Positions 1 through 6,244 are shown, counted from the stretch's first letter. The stretch: DNA of 6,826 nt from DASRJX01 sp035649235 (GCA_035649235.1 DASRJX010000096.1:1-6826), one strand, 5' to 3'. Notes: generated by a model from the letters alone, not told the origin. Numbers and translations are program-made.

Positions 1-132
1 ATGCTCGAAGGCTCGACCATCGGACTCACCCCACGCACCGCGAGTGAGTTTGCGTCTTACGTCAAGCGCACAGACGCGCTGACCGAGGAACAGAGGAGAG
101 CCCTTGAAGGTCTCCGGCGGGCGTCCGGGTGA
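1..132 (+). CDS. C-terminal tail of an unidentified upstream protein (partial)
   Basis: Reading frame 1 is open from the first base to a TGA at 130-132 and gives 43 residues. The end is polar and helix-prone (LTEEQRRALEGLRRASG). The window happens to begin with ATG. No upstream sequence is visible to look for a ribosome binding site, so this may be an internal methionine of a longer protein rather than the true start. The family cannot be recognised from so short a piece. Third positions are less G/C-biased than in the genes downstream, so coding status is likely but not certain. Confidence 0.45.
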   Translation: MLEGSTIGLTPRTASEFASYVKRTDALTEEQRRALEGLRRASG

Positions 133-218
133 ACAAGACAATCGGTGCGCTGCGCTGCATCCGCGCGCCGGCTGGGACTAGGTGGCGAGCCTCCGTGATT
201 GCTCAGGGAGCGTGAGCC

Positions 219-236
219 GATCCAACCGCTTGGATC
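219..236. repeat. Short inverted repeat, 7-bp arms with 4-nt spacer
   Basis: GATCCAA at 219-225 and TTGGATC at 230-236 are perfect inverted complements around CCGC. As RNA this would form a 7-bp hairpin about 87 nt after the upstream stop codon, but no T-tract follows, so it is a weak terminator candidate. As DNA it could be a dimeric regulator site about 60 bp upstream of the candidate -35 element. The sequence does not decide between these. Confidence 0.4.
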
Positions 237-296
237 TTGGGGGCGTTCCCGGCAGCCTCTGCAGGGCAATGCTCAGGCGGCTGTCCTCCACCCCCG

Positions 297-326
297 CTGA
301 CTCCACCGGATGACCTCTCGTATACT
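297..326 (+). promoter_or_regulatory. Candidate sigma-70-like promoter for the sigma factor/kinase operon
   Basis: CTGACT at 297-302 matches 4 of 6 bases of the -35 consensus TTGACA. After an 18-bp spacer, TATACT at 321-326 matches 5 of 6 bases of TATAAT. An AT-rich -10 hexamer stands out in this GC-rich stretch. Transcription from it would start near 333 and leave a leader of about 110 nt before the sigma factor ATG. Supported by motif match only. Confidence 0.35.
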
Positions 327-444
327 CCCCGCGTGCATCTTTTCTGCTTCCGTGCCTGTCCCCCCGATGTACGCTGCCACCTCGGGCCGGAACAGTCGAG
401 ATGACGCAGGGTGCGCTCGGTGATAGCCTGCGGCTGAATCGACG

Positions 445-1257
445 ATGCGGATGCCGCATTCGGAAGCGCGAGCCTGTGCACCGGCGGGGGAGGGTGGAGG
501 CGGGTTCCCGGCGACGCGCTTGTCCGTCGTCCGCGGGGCATCGAGCGCGGATGCCGGTGTAAGGCAGCGGGCCCTCGAGACGCTGGCGGCGGCCTACTGG
601 AAACCGGTCTACAAGCACATCAGGCTCCGCTCGCATCGATCGGCGGAGGACGCGGAGGACCTGACGCAGGCGTTCTTCGCTCGGGCGATGGAGAAAGACT
701 TCTTCGCCGGCTACGATCCGGCGAAGGGCCGCTTCCGGACGTTCCTGCGCACCTGCCTCGACCGCTTCCTGGCCAACGAGGACAAGGCCGCTTCCCGCCT
801 GAAGCGTGGCGGCGACACAGTCACCCTGCGCCTGGACTTCGCCTCGGCCGAGGAAGAGCTGAGAGCGGCGGGCGCCGGTGCCGCACGCACTTCGGAGGAG
901 GCGTTCGACGCCGAGTGGACTCGAAGCCTCTTCTCCCTGGCGATCGAGGCGCTGCGAAAGGAGTGCGACACGCAGGGGAAAGCGCTCCACTTCCGCCTGT
1001 TCTCCCGCTACGACCTCGAGACTGACGGCCCGGGGCGCCCGACCTACGAGGCTCTCGCGTCCGAGTTCGGCACGACGGCCAGCCAGGTGACCAACCACCT
1101 CGCGTGGGCGCGCCGCGAATTCCGCCGCCTGGTCCTGGAGACTCTCCGCTCCCTGACGGGCAGCGACGAGGAGTTCCGGCTCGAGGCGCGGCTGCTCCTG
1201 GGATTCGATCCGGGCGACCGCCCTGCCGGCGGGGAGTCAGGGACCAGCTCGTGCTGA
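445..1257 (+). CDS. ECF-like sigma-70 family RNA polymerase sigma factor, kinase-linked type
   Basis: This is a predicted cytoplasmic sigma factor that directs RNA polymerase to a specific regulon. Region sigma-2 spans about residues 43-115. It carries DAEDLTQAFF at 69-78, in the core-polymerase-binding part, and GRFRTFL at 95-101. A helix-turn-helix of sigma-4 type lies at about 201-234. The family-typical FPATRLSVV motif starts at residue 21. At 270 residues it is longer than a usual ECF factor of about 190, because of a long sigma-2/sigma-4 linker and about 36 residues after sigma-4. In-frame stops at 421 and 424 confine the start to ATG 445 or ATG 451, and neither has a clear Shine-Dalgarno sequence. 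The stop overlaps the GTG start of the downstream kinase, which implies translational coupling. No anti-sigma gene is adjacent, so control by the kinase is inferred. The family call is firm; the target regulon is unknown. Confidence 0.88.
   Translation: MRMPHSEARACAPAGEGGGGFPATRLSVVRGASSADAGVRQRALETLAAAYWKPVYKHIRLRSHRSAEDAEDLTQAFFARAMEKDFFAGYDPAKGRFRTFLRTCLDRFLANEDKAASRLKRGGDTVTLRLDFASAEEELRAAGAGAARTSEEAFDAEWTRSLFSLAIEALRKECDTQGKALHFRLFSRYDLETDGPGRPTYEALASEFGTTASQVTNHLAWARREFRRLVLETLRSLTGSDEEFRLEARLLLGFDPGDRPAGGESGTSSC
1239..1253 (+). promoter_or_regulatory. RBS and GTG start that fix the kinase start inside the sigma factor stop
   Basis: AGGGA at 1239-1243 lies 7 nt before GTG at 1251-1253, and that GTG overlaps the sigma factor TGA at 1255-1257 (GTGCTGA). 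The kinase frame stays open upstream to an ATG at 1104. Starting there would overlap 150 nt of the sigma gene and add a Pro/Arg-rich segment unlike a kinase. The GTG is therefore the better start. Confidence 0.65.
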
Positions 1258-2294
1258 CCGACGAGCGGCTGGAGCACCTGCGCGAAATCGCCGACCTTCC
1301 CGATCTGTCGGGGACACGCTACCGGCTCATCCGCCGTCTCGGGCGGGGGGGCATGGCGACGGTCTACCTCGTCGAGGACGAGTCGCTCGCGCGCCAGGCG
1401 GCGCTCAAGGTCCTCTCCGACCCCGACCCGTCCGGGACGCTGGCCACGCGCCTCCTGGCCGAGGCGCGGCTGCTGGCGCGCCTGGAACACCCGAACCTAG
1501 CGCCCGTGCACGATGTCGGGACGCTCCCCGACGGGCGCGTCTTCTATGTCATGAAGTTCGTGCGCGGGGAGCGGCTGGACGTCTGGCGGCGTTCGGGGCC
1601 GGCCAGGCCCGCGATGCTGCGCCTGTACCAGAAGATCTGCGACGCCGTCGCCTTCGCCCACGCCCAGAGCGTCATCCACCGTGACCTGAAGCCCGAGAAC
1701 ATCATGATCGGATCGTTCGGCGAGGCGCTGGTGATGGACTGGGGCGTGGCCAAGGAGTTGTCCGCGGCTACGGAGCAACCCACGCTCGCCCTGACGGGAC
1801 CGCCCGAGACGACGACCGGCCGCCCGGCGACGGCCGCCGGGACGATCATCGGCACGCCCGCCTGGATGGCGCCGGAGCAGGCGCGTGGCGAGACCGGCCG
1901 GATCGACGCCCGCACCGACGTCCATGGCCTGGGGGCTATCCTCTATTATTTGCTGGCTGGGCGGCCCCCCTTCGAGGGGGCGCCGGAGGAGGTCCTGCGA
2001 CTGGCGGCGGAGGGGGAGCCGAGGCCCCTGCGGCAGGCCGACCCGACGGTCGCCAAGCCGCTCGCCGCGATCTGCTCCCGGGCGATGGCCCGCGACCCGG
2101 AGGCCCGCTACGCCACCGTGACCGCTCTCTCCCGGGACGTGGAGCGCTTCCTCGACGGTGGGCCCGTGGAGGCGTATCCCGAGACGATCTGGGAGCGGGC
2201 GGCACGCTTCCTCGGCCGCAACAAGACCCTCGTCTTCATCATCCTGGCCTACCTCCTGATGCGGCTCCTGGTCCTTTTCTTCGCGGGACGCTAA
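1251..2294 (+). CDS. Membrane-anchored serine/threonine protein kinase (PknB-like Hanks type)
   Basis: This is a predicted 347-residue kinase that phosphorylates Ser/Thr residues of cytoplasmic proteins. The catalytic elements are complete: glycine loop GRGGMATV at 31-38, ATP-binding lysine K53, candidate helix-C glutamate E71, catalytic loop HRDLKPEN at 143-150 (D145 catalytic), the DFG variant DWG at 163-165 (D163 binds metal), APEQ at 207-210, and D223 of subdomain IX. The activation segment is about 16 residues longer than in mycobacterial PknB and is rich in threonine (about 174-202). A single hydrophobic helix at about 326-345 ends the protein, with only two residues after it, so the kinase faces the cytoplasm as a tail-anchored protein without the extracellular sensor common in this family. 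It is translationally coupled to the sigma factor, which is its obvious candidate substrate. A short GC hairpin follows the stop. Confidence 0.93.
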   Translation: MLTDERLEHLREIADLPDLSGTRYRLIRRLGRGGMATVYLVEDESLARQAALKVLSDPDPSGTLATRLLAEARLLARLEHPNLAPVHDVGTLPDGRVFYVMKFVRGERLDVWRRSGPARPAMLRLYQKICDAVAFAHAQSVIHRDLKPENIMIGSFGEALVMDWGVAKELSAATEQPTLALTGPPETTTGRPATAAGTIIGTPAWMAPEQARGETGRIDARTDVHGLGAILYYLLAGRPPFEGAPEEVLRLAAEGEPRPLRQADPTVAKPLAAICSRAMARDPEARYATVTALSRDVERFLDGGPVEAYPETIWERAARFLGRNKTLVFIILAYLLMRLLVLFFAGR

Positions 2295-2296
2295 AG

Positions 2297-2312
2297 ACGC
2301 CGGCCGGGGCGT
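2297..2312 (+). repeat. Short GC hairpin after the kinase gene
   Basis: ACGCC at 2297-2301 pairs with GGCGT at 2308-2312 around a GGCCGG loop. With a 5-bp stem and no following T-run, it is more likely an mRNA stabiliser or weak attenuator between kinase and membrane protein than a full terminator. It may also be chance in this GC-rich sequence. Confidence 0.25.
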
Positions 2313-2339
2313 GTAATAGAAGAGGGGAGGGATGAGACC

Positions 2340-2702
2340 ATGTCGAAACCGATTCTGGGGATGCTTCTCGGCGCCGTCCTGGGCCTGCTCGACGGGCTCG
2401 GCGCCTATGCCTACCCGGCCGCCCGGCCGGCGATCGCCGGCATCGTCATCGGGTCGACCATGAAGGGGTTTCTCACCGGGCTCGCGGCCGGCTTCTTCTC
2501 GGCCCGGTTCAAGTCGCTGCCGCTCGGGATCCTGGCCGGCCTCGCCGTGGGGCTCGTTCTGAGTTACTTTGTGGCGGCCAACAGCCCGCTCGAAGGGAAG
2601 TACTACTACTGGGAGATCATGCTGCCGGGTGGTGCCGTGGGGGCCATCGTCGGGTACGCGACCTGGAAGTTCGGGCGGGTGCGCCAGCAGCCGGCGCAAT
2701 AG
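2340..2702 (+). CDS. Small glycine-rich integral membrane protein of unknown function
   Basis: This 120-residue protein has four likely membrane segments at about residues 4-22, 32-53, 60-80 and 93-110, with many Gly/Ala residues spaced for tight helix packing (for example LAGLAVGLVL). A short positively charged loop (RFK, 56-58) and a basic C-terminus (WKFGRVR) suggest cytoplasmic positions under the positive-inside rule. I do not recognise a named family. The start is ATG 2340 with GGGAGGG-type Shine-Dalgarno at 2325-2331, about 8 nt upstream. An earlier ATG at 2332 is in another frame. The gene is 45 nt after the kinase and 53 nt before the DUF1579 gene, so co-transcription with the signalling pair is plausible and no promoter is visible in either gap. 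A role as membrane partner of the kinase is speculation. Confidence 0.75.
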   Translation: MSKPILGMLLGAVLGLLDGLGAYAYPAARPAIAGIVIGSTMKGFLTGLAAGFFSARFKSLPLGILAGLAVGLVLSYFVAANSPLEGKYYYWEIMLPGGAVGAIVGYATWKFGRVRQQPAQ

Positions 2703-2755
2703 ACAATCGGCGCAGTAGAATCGACCGAGGTGGTCCAACAAGAAGGGAGAGAGTC

Positions 2756-3220
2756 ATGGAGATGCCGAAGCCGCAGGAGGAGCATCGCCGGCTGGAGAAG
2801 CTCGCCGGCAACTGGGTGGGGGAGGAGAAGATCTATCCCGGCCCCTGGGATCCCCAGGGGGGGAGCGCGACCGCCAAGATCGAGTCCCGCTCGGGGCTCG
2901 ACGGGTTCTTCATGATCACCGACTACACCGAGACCCGCGGGGGCCAGGTGAGCTACCGGGGTCACGGCGTGCACGGCTACGACCCGAGCGAGAAGTGCTA
3001 CGTCATGTTCTGGTTCGACTCGATGGGGGACACCAGCTCCCTGCCCGCCAAGGGGACGTGGGAAGGAAATCGCCTCGTCTATTCGCACAAGACGCCGATG
3101 GGGCACAGCCGCTACACCTACGACTTCCAGGGGGAGGGGCGGTACAGGTTCATGATCGAGAACTCCCAGGACGGGAAGCAGTGGGCCCCCATGATGGAGG
3201 CCCAGTACACCAGAAAGTAG
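2756..3220 (+). CDS. DUF1579 family protein
   Basis: This 154-residue protein has no signal peptide or membrane segment, so it is probably cytoplasmic. Features typical of DUF1579 are an N-terminal EEHRRLEKLAGNW (residues 8-20), a central GLDGFF stretch (47-52), the GHGVHGYDPSEKCYVMFW block (69-86) and a C-terminal WAPMMEAQYTRK end. Alternating polar and aromatic residues suggest a mainly beta structure resembling a small ligand-binding barrel. The biochemical role of the family is not established, so no function is assigned. The start at ATG 2756 has AAGGGAGAG at 2743-2751 as Shine-Dalgarno; ATG 2762 is an alternative two codons later. It is the last gene before two strong hairpins, consistent with the end of a transcription unit. 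Confidence 0.82.
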   Translation: MEMPKPQEEHRRLEKLAGNWVGEEKIYPGPWDPQGGSATAKIESRSGLDGFFMITDYTETRGGQVSYRGHGVHGYDPSEKCYVMFWFDSMGDTSSLPAKGTWEGNRLVYSHKTPMGHSRYTYDFQGEGRYRFMIENSQDGKQWAPMMEAQYTRK

Positions 3221-3242
3221 AGGCGCGCCTTGGGCGCGCTTC
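3220..3242 (+). terminator. GC-rich hairpin directly after the DUF1579 stop
   Basis: GCGCGCC at 3223-3229 pairs with GGCGCGC at 3233-3239 around a TTG loop. The stem extends outward by G-T, A-T and G-C pairs to 3220 and 3242, about 10 pairs in all. It begins on the last base of the stop codon. There is no U-tract, so termination strength is uncertain; it could instead protect the mRNA 3' end. Confidence 0.45.
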
Positions 3243-3265
3243 CGGGCGCCCAGGCCGATGACGCC

Positions 3266-3300
3266 GCGGGGGGACTGGCAGCCGAGCCAGTTCCCCCCGC
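3266..3300 (+). terminator. Second strong hairpin between the signalling and efflux blocks
   Basis: The left arm GCGGGGGGACTGGC (3266-3279) pairs with the right arm at 3286-3300 around the loop AGCCGA. This gives 14 pairs with a single bulged T at 3292. A C-rich run follows rather than a T-tract. Being the strongest inverted repeat in the window, and lying in the largest gap between the two gene blocks, it is a reasonable candidate for the transcription end, perhaps in tandem with the hairpin at 3220-3242. Confidence 0.5.
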
Positions 3301-3497
3301 CGGCCCCCCGCCACCTCCGACCCCCCTCCGGATCCGAACGCCGAGTCCCACAACCGGACACAACGGACACCGGTCCCATCTTCGGGGAACGCAATAGACC
3401 CCTGCCACGTAAGACGTTAGTCGGAGCCCCCCTCCTGGTACGCGGTTCGCAGTAGGGGCGCCGGGGATTCAGGTCCCCCATCCCAGGAGAGATCGAG
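3301..3497 (+). other. Leader region upstream of the efflux operon
   Basis: This stretch must hold the efflux promoter if the hairpins upstream terminate transcription, but no convincing -35/-10 pair could be found. It contains two imperfect tandem copies of a short unit (ACAACCGGACA at 3350-3360, ACAACGGACA at 3360-3369). It also has a 5-bp hairpin, GGGGA 3463-3467 with TCCCC 3474-3478, just before the ribosome binding site. A 65-codon + frame (3258-3455) is Pro/Arg-rich with no ribosome binding site and is not believed. Confidence 0.4.
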
Positions 3498-3500
3498 TTG
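3485..3500 (+). promoter_or_regulatory. RBS and TTG start of the adaptor gene
   Basis: AGGAG at 3485-3489 sits 8 nt before TTG at 3498-3500. The next residues lead directly into a basic segment and a membrane helix, as expected for an adaptor N-terminus. The near-ideal ribosome binding site supports the rare TTG as the true start. Confidence 0.7.
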
Positions 3501-4748
3501 GACATCCAACGACCGTCACAGGCCGGGCGCAAGCGGCTCATACGATTCGCCTACGCGGGGGGAGGGCTCCTCGCCATTCTCGTCATCACTCTCGGGCTGT
3601 CGCGCCTGAAGCCGGCCGCCCCCAGCGTCGAGCGCGGCAGCGTCTGGATCGACACGGTGCGGCGCGGCCCGATGCTGCGCCAGGTGCGGGGCCTTGGCAC
3701 GCTGGTGCCCGAGGAGGCGCGCTGGATCCCGGCCCTGTCGGAAGGGCGGGTGGAGAAGATCCTGGTCATGCCCGGCACGAGCGTGAAGCGCGACACCGTC
3801 GTCCTCGAGCTGAGCAACCCCGAGCTCGATCTCGAAGCGCTCGACACGGCCTGGCAGCTCAAGGCGGCCGAAGCCGAAGCGGTCAACTTGAAGGTCCGCC
3901 TGGAGAGCCAGCGGCTCGATCAGGTCGCGGCCACCGCCACCGTCGAAGCGAACCAGAAGCAGGCGCAGCTCCAGGCGGACGCCGACAAGGCGCTATCCGG
4001 AGAGGGGCTGGTCAGCGACATCAATCTGAAGATCTCGCAGTCGCGCGCCTCCGAGATGACCACGCGCCTCGAGATCGACAAGAAGCGGCTGGAGATCAAC
4101 AGCGAGGCGATCGCAGCGCAGCTCGCCGTCCAGGAGGCGCGCCTGGAGCAGTTGCGCGCCCTCTCCGCCCTGAAGCGCCGCCAGCGGGACGCCCTGCGGG
4201 TGCGGGCCGGAATCGATGGCGTCCTGTCGCAGCTCCCGGTCGAGGTGGGGCAGCAGATCGCCATCGGCGCCATCCTGGCCAAGGTCACGGTCCCCGGGCG
4301 GCTCAAGGCGGAATTGCGCATCGCCGAGACGCAGGCGAAGGACATCATGCTCGAACAGGTCGCGTCGATCGACACCCGCAACGGCATCGTGCCGGGGCAC
4401 GTCATCCGCATCGACCCGGCGGTGCAGAACGGCACCGTCAAGGTGGACGTGGCGCTCGAGGGAGCGCTCCCGAAGGGGGCGCGGCCGGACCTGAGCGTCG
4501 ACGGCACCATCGAGCTCGAGCGCCTCGCCGACGTCCTGCAGGTCGGGCGTCCGGCCTTCGGCCAGGAGCAGAGCACCGTCGGACTGTTCCGGCTGCAGGG
4601 GAGCGGGGAGGCCTCCCGCGTGCAGGTGAAGCTCGGGCGCAGCAGCGTGAACCTGGTGGAGATCGTCGAGGGCCTCAACGAAGGGGACCAGGTCATCCTT
4701 TCGGACACCTCGGCGTGGGACGCTTTCGATCGCATCCGCTTGAACTGA
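3498..4748 (+). CDS. Periplasmic adaptor (membrane fusion) subunit, HlyD/MacA-like
   Basis: This 416-residue protein is the likely link between an inner-membrane ABC permease and an outer-membrane channel. In order it shows a basic N-terminus and one membrane anchor at about 18-34. The first half of a lipoyl-like domain follows (LSEGRVEKILVMPG from residue 80), then a long alpha-helical hairpin (about 112-232) rich in Ala/Glu/Gln/Arg heptads. The second lipoyl half comes next (VRAGIDGVLSQLPVEVGQQI from about 235), followed by a beta-barrel region (about 270-345) and a membrane-proximal domain with EGLNEGDQVILSD near the end. The hairpin tip keeps L166 and S173 in L-x6-S spacing, but the arginine of the known RLS tip motif is alanine (A162). 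There is no lipobox cysteine, so it is anchored by its helix. It starts an operon, with the first ATPase 14 nt downstream. Substrate is unknown. Confidence 0.9.
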   Translation: MDIQRPSQAGRKRLIRFAYAGGGLLAILVITLGLSRLKPAAPSVERGSVWIDTVRRGPMLRQVRGLGTLVPEEARWIPALSEGRVEKILVMPGTSVKRDTVVLELSNPELDLEALDTAWQLKAAEAEAVNLKVRLESQRLDQVAATATVEANQKQAQLQADADKALSGEGLVSDINLKISQSRASEMTTRLEIDKKRLEINSEAIAAQLAVQEARLEQLRALSALKRRQRDALRVRAGIDGVLSQLPVEVGQQIAIGAILAKVTVPGRLKAELRIAETQAKDIMLEQVASIDTRNGIVPGHVIRIDPAVQNGTVKVDVALEGALPKGARPDLSVDGTIELERLADVLQVGRPAFGQEQSTVGLFRLQGSGEASRVQVKLGRSSVNLVEIVEGLNEGDQVILSDTSAWDAFDRIRLN

Positions 4749-4762
4749 AAAAAGGAGACACG

Positions 4763-5473
4763 ATGACGCAGGCAGCCGCTGAATCCCTCATCCATCTGGA
4801 CGGGGTGACCAAGGTCTTCTACACCGACGAGGTCGAGACCCACGCCCTCTCGAACATCCAGCTCAACATAAAGAAGGGCGAGTACGTGTCGATCGCCGGA
4901 CCCTCCGGATGCGGCAAGTCGACGCTCCTGTCGCTCCTGGGGCTCCTCGACTCGCCCAGCTCCGGCGCCTACCTGCTCGACGCCAAGCCCGTCGCCAACC
5001 TGTCGGCCTCCGACCGCGCCCGCATCCGCAATCGCGAGATCGGGTTCATTTTCCAGTCCTTCAACCTCATCGGCGACCTGACGGTGCTGGAGAACGTGGA
5101 GCTGCCCCTGACCTACCGCGGCATGAAGTCGGCCGAGAGGCGGCAGCACGCCACGGAGGCCCTCGAACGGGTTGGCATGGCGCACCGCGCCAAGCACCTC
5201 CCGAGCCAGCTCTCCGGCGGCCAGCAACAGCGCGTCGCAGTCGCCCGCGCCGTCGCCGGAAAGCCACTCATCCTCCTGGCCGACGAGCCGACCGGCAACC
5301 TCGACTCGAAGAGCGGCGAGGCGGTGATGGACCTGATGCGCGAGCTGCACCGGGAAGGCGCCACGATCTGCATGGTGACCCACGATCCGCGCTACGCCCG
5401 GCACGCGGACCGTACCGTGCACCTGTTCGACGGCCGGGTGGTCGAGGAGAGCGTCGCGAGGTCGGCGTCGTGA
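4763..5473 (+). CDS. ABC transporter ATP-binding protein, MacB/LolD-like (first of pair)
   Basis: This 236-residue cytoplasmic ATPase is predicted to power the export complex with the permease downstream. All motifs are canonical: Walker A GPSGCGKST at 46-54, Q-loop Q98 in FIFQSFNLI, signature LSGGQQQR at 150-157, Walker B LILLADE at 169-175, D-loop NLDS at 179-182, and switch histidine H207 in VTHD. The FQSFNL segment and length are typical of the MacB/LolD/FtsE-type group. The start is ATG 4763 with GGAG at 4754-4757, 5 nt upstream. An in-frame ATG at 4715 lies inside the adaptor gene and is rejected. The gene is 14 nt after the adaptor and 31 nt before its paralogue, clearly one operon. 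Substrate cannot be predicted. Confidence 0.93.
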   Translation: MTQAAAESLIHLDGVTKVFYTDEVETHALSNIQLNIKKGEYVSIAGPSGCGKSTLLSLLGLLDSPSSGAYLLDAKPVANLSASDRARIRNREIGFIFQSFNLIGDLTVLENVELPLTYRGMKSAERRQHATEALERVGMAHRAKHLPSQLSGGQQQRVAVARAVAGKPLILLADEPTGNLDSKSGEAVMDLMRELHREGATICMVTHDPRYARHADRTVHLFDGRVVEESVARSAS

Positions 5474-5504
5474 TCGAAGGCCTCGCCGCCACGCGGAGGT
5501 CCGC

Positions 5505-6244
5505 ATGATCCGTCTCGTCAACGTGGAGAAGTCCTTCGGCAGCGGCGCCGCCCGCACCTTCGTGCTGCGGCGCATCGACCTCGAGGTGCAGGAGGGGGAC
5601 TTCGTCTCCATCATGGGCCCCTCGGGCGCCGGGAAGTCGACGCTCCTGCACATCCTCGGGATGCTCGACAGCGACTGGACCGGCGAGTTCCACTTCCTGG
5701 ACGAGCCGGTACACCGGCTGAAGACCAAGGATCGCGCCGACCTCAACCGCCGCTACATCGGCTTCGTGTTCCAGTCGTACCACCTGATCGACGACCTGAC
5801 GGTGTACGAGAACCTCGACGTGCCGCTCTCCTACCGCAACCTGGGTCGGAAGGAGCGGCAGGCGGCGGTCGCCGACATCCTCGACCGGTTCCGGATCGTC
5901 GGCAAGAAGGACCTCTACCCGAGCCAGCTCTCGGGCGGGCAGCAGCAGCTCGTCGGCGTGGCGCGCGCCGTGATCGGCAAGCCGAAGCTGATCCTGGCGG
6001 ACGAGCCGACCGGCAACCTGCACTCGGAGCAGGGGCGCGAGATCATGGAGCTGTTCAAGCGCCTGAACCACGAGGGCACCACGATCATCCAGGTGACCCA
6101 CTCGGAGCAGAACGCCGCCTTCGGGAACCGCATCGTGCGCCTGCACGACGGCTGGATCGCCCGTGCCCCGGGGGCCTCGGCGTCCGGGGCCTCGACTACG
6201 ACGGCGGCGACGCAGGAAGCGTCCGCCACCGTCCCGCCGGTGAG

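Larger units (their letters stand above)
133..444. other. Intergenic region without a convincing gene
   Basis: These 312 bases separate the upstream gene tail from the sigma factor. The + strand holds only very short frames (for example 367-423, 18 codons) without a Shine-Dalgarno sequence. Minus-strand frames here either run into the sigma gene or have low-complexity Arg/Ser/Pro composition. The stretch holds one inverted repeat (219-236) and one promoter-like pair of hexamers (297-326). I see no tRNA, riboswitch or repeat array. Confidence 0.6.

Noticed and set aside
401..562. 53-codon + strand frame overlapping the sigma factor start
   Set aside because: No good ribosome binding site, Arg-rich composition, and most of it overlaps the believed sigma factor in another frame.
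1104..1250. Upstream extension of the kinase to ATG 1104
   Set aside because: It would overlap about 150 nt of the sigma factor and add Pro/Gly/Arg-rich residues. The GTG at 1251 has a proper ribosome binding site and coupling overlap.
1497..2741. Minus-strand open frame of 414 codons
   Set aside because: Antisense to the kinase and the small membrane protein; composition is His/Gly/Arg/Pro-rich and shows no motif. A GC-driven shadow.
2703..2755. Possible internal promoter or terminator before the DUF1579 gene
   Set aside because: Only a 4-bp GACC/GGTC pairing and no -10/-35-like hexamers could be found.
3441..3480. tRNA-like T-arm (GGTTCG and GGGGA-TTCAGG-TCCCC)
   Set aside because: The loop has 6 nt rather than 7 and no acceptor, D or anticodon arms can be fitted around it.
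4715..4762. Upstream ATG 4715 as start of the first ATPase
   Set aside because: It lies within the adaptor gene, adds 16 residues before the family N-terminus, and ATG 4763 has a better-placed GGAG.
3920..5746. Minus-strand open frame of 608 codons
   Set aside because: It lies antisense to the adaptor and both ATPases, which have full family motifs. Long antisense frames are expected in GC-rich coding DNA, and its product is Arg/Ser-rich with no recognisable domain.
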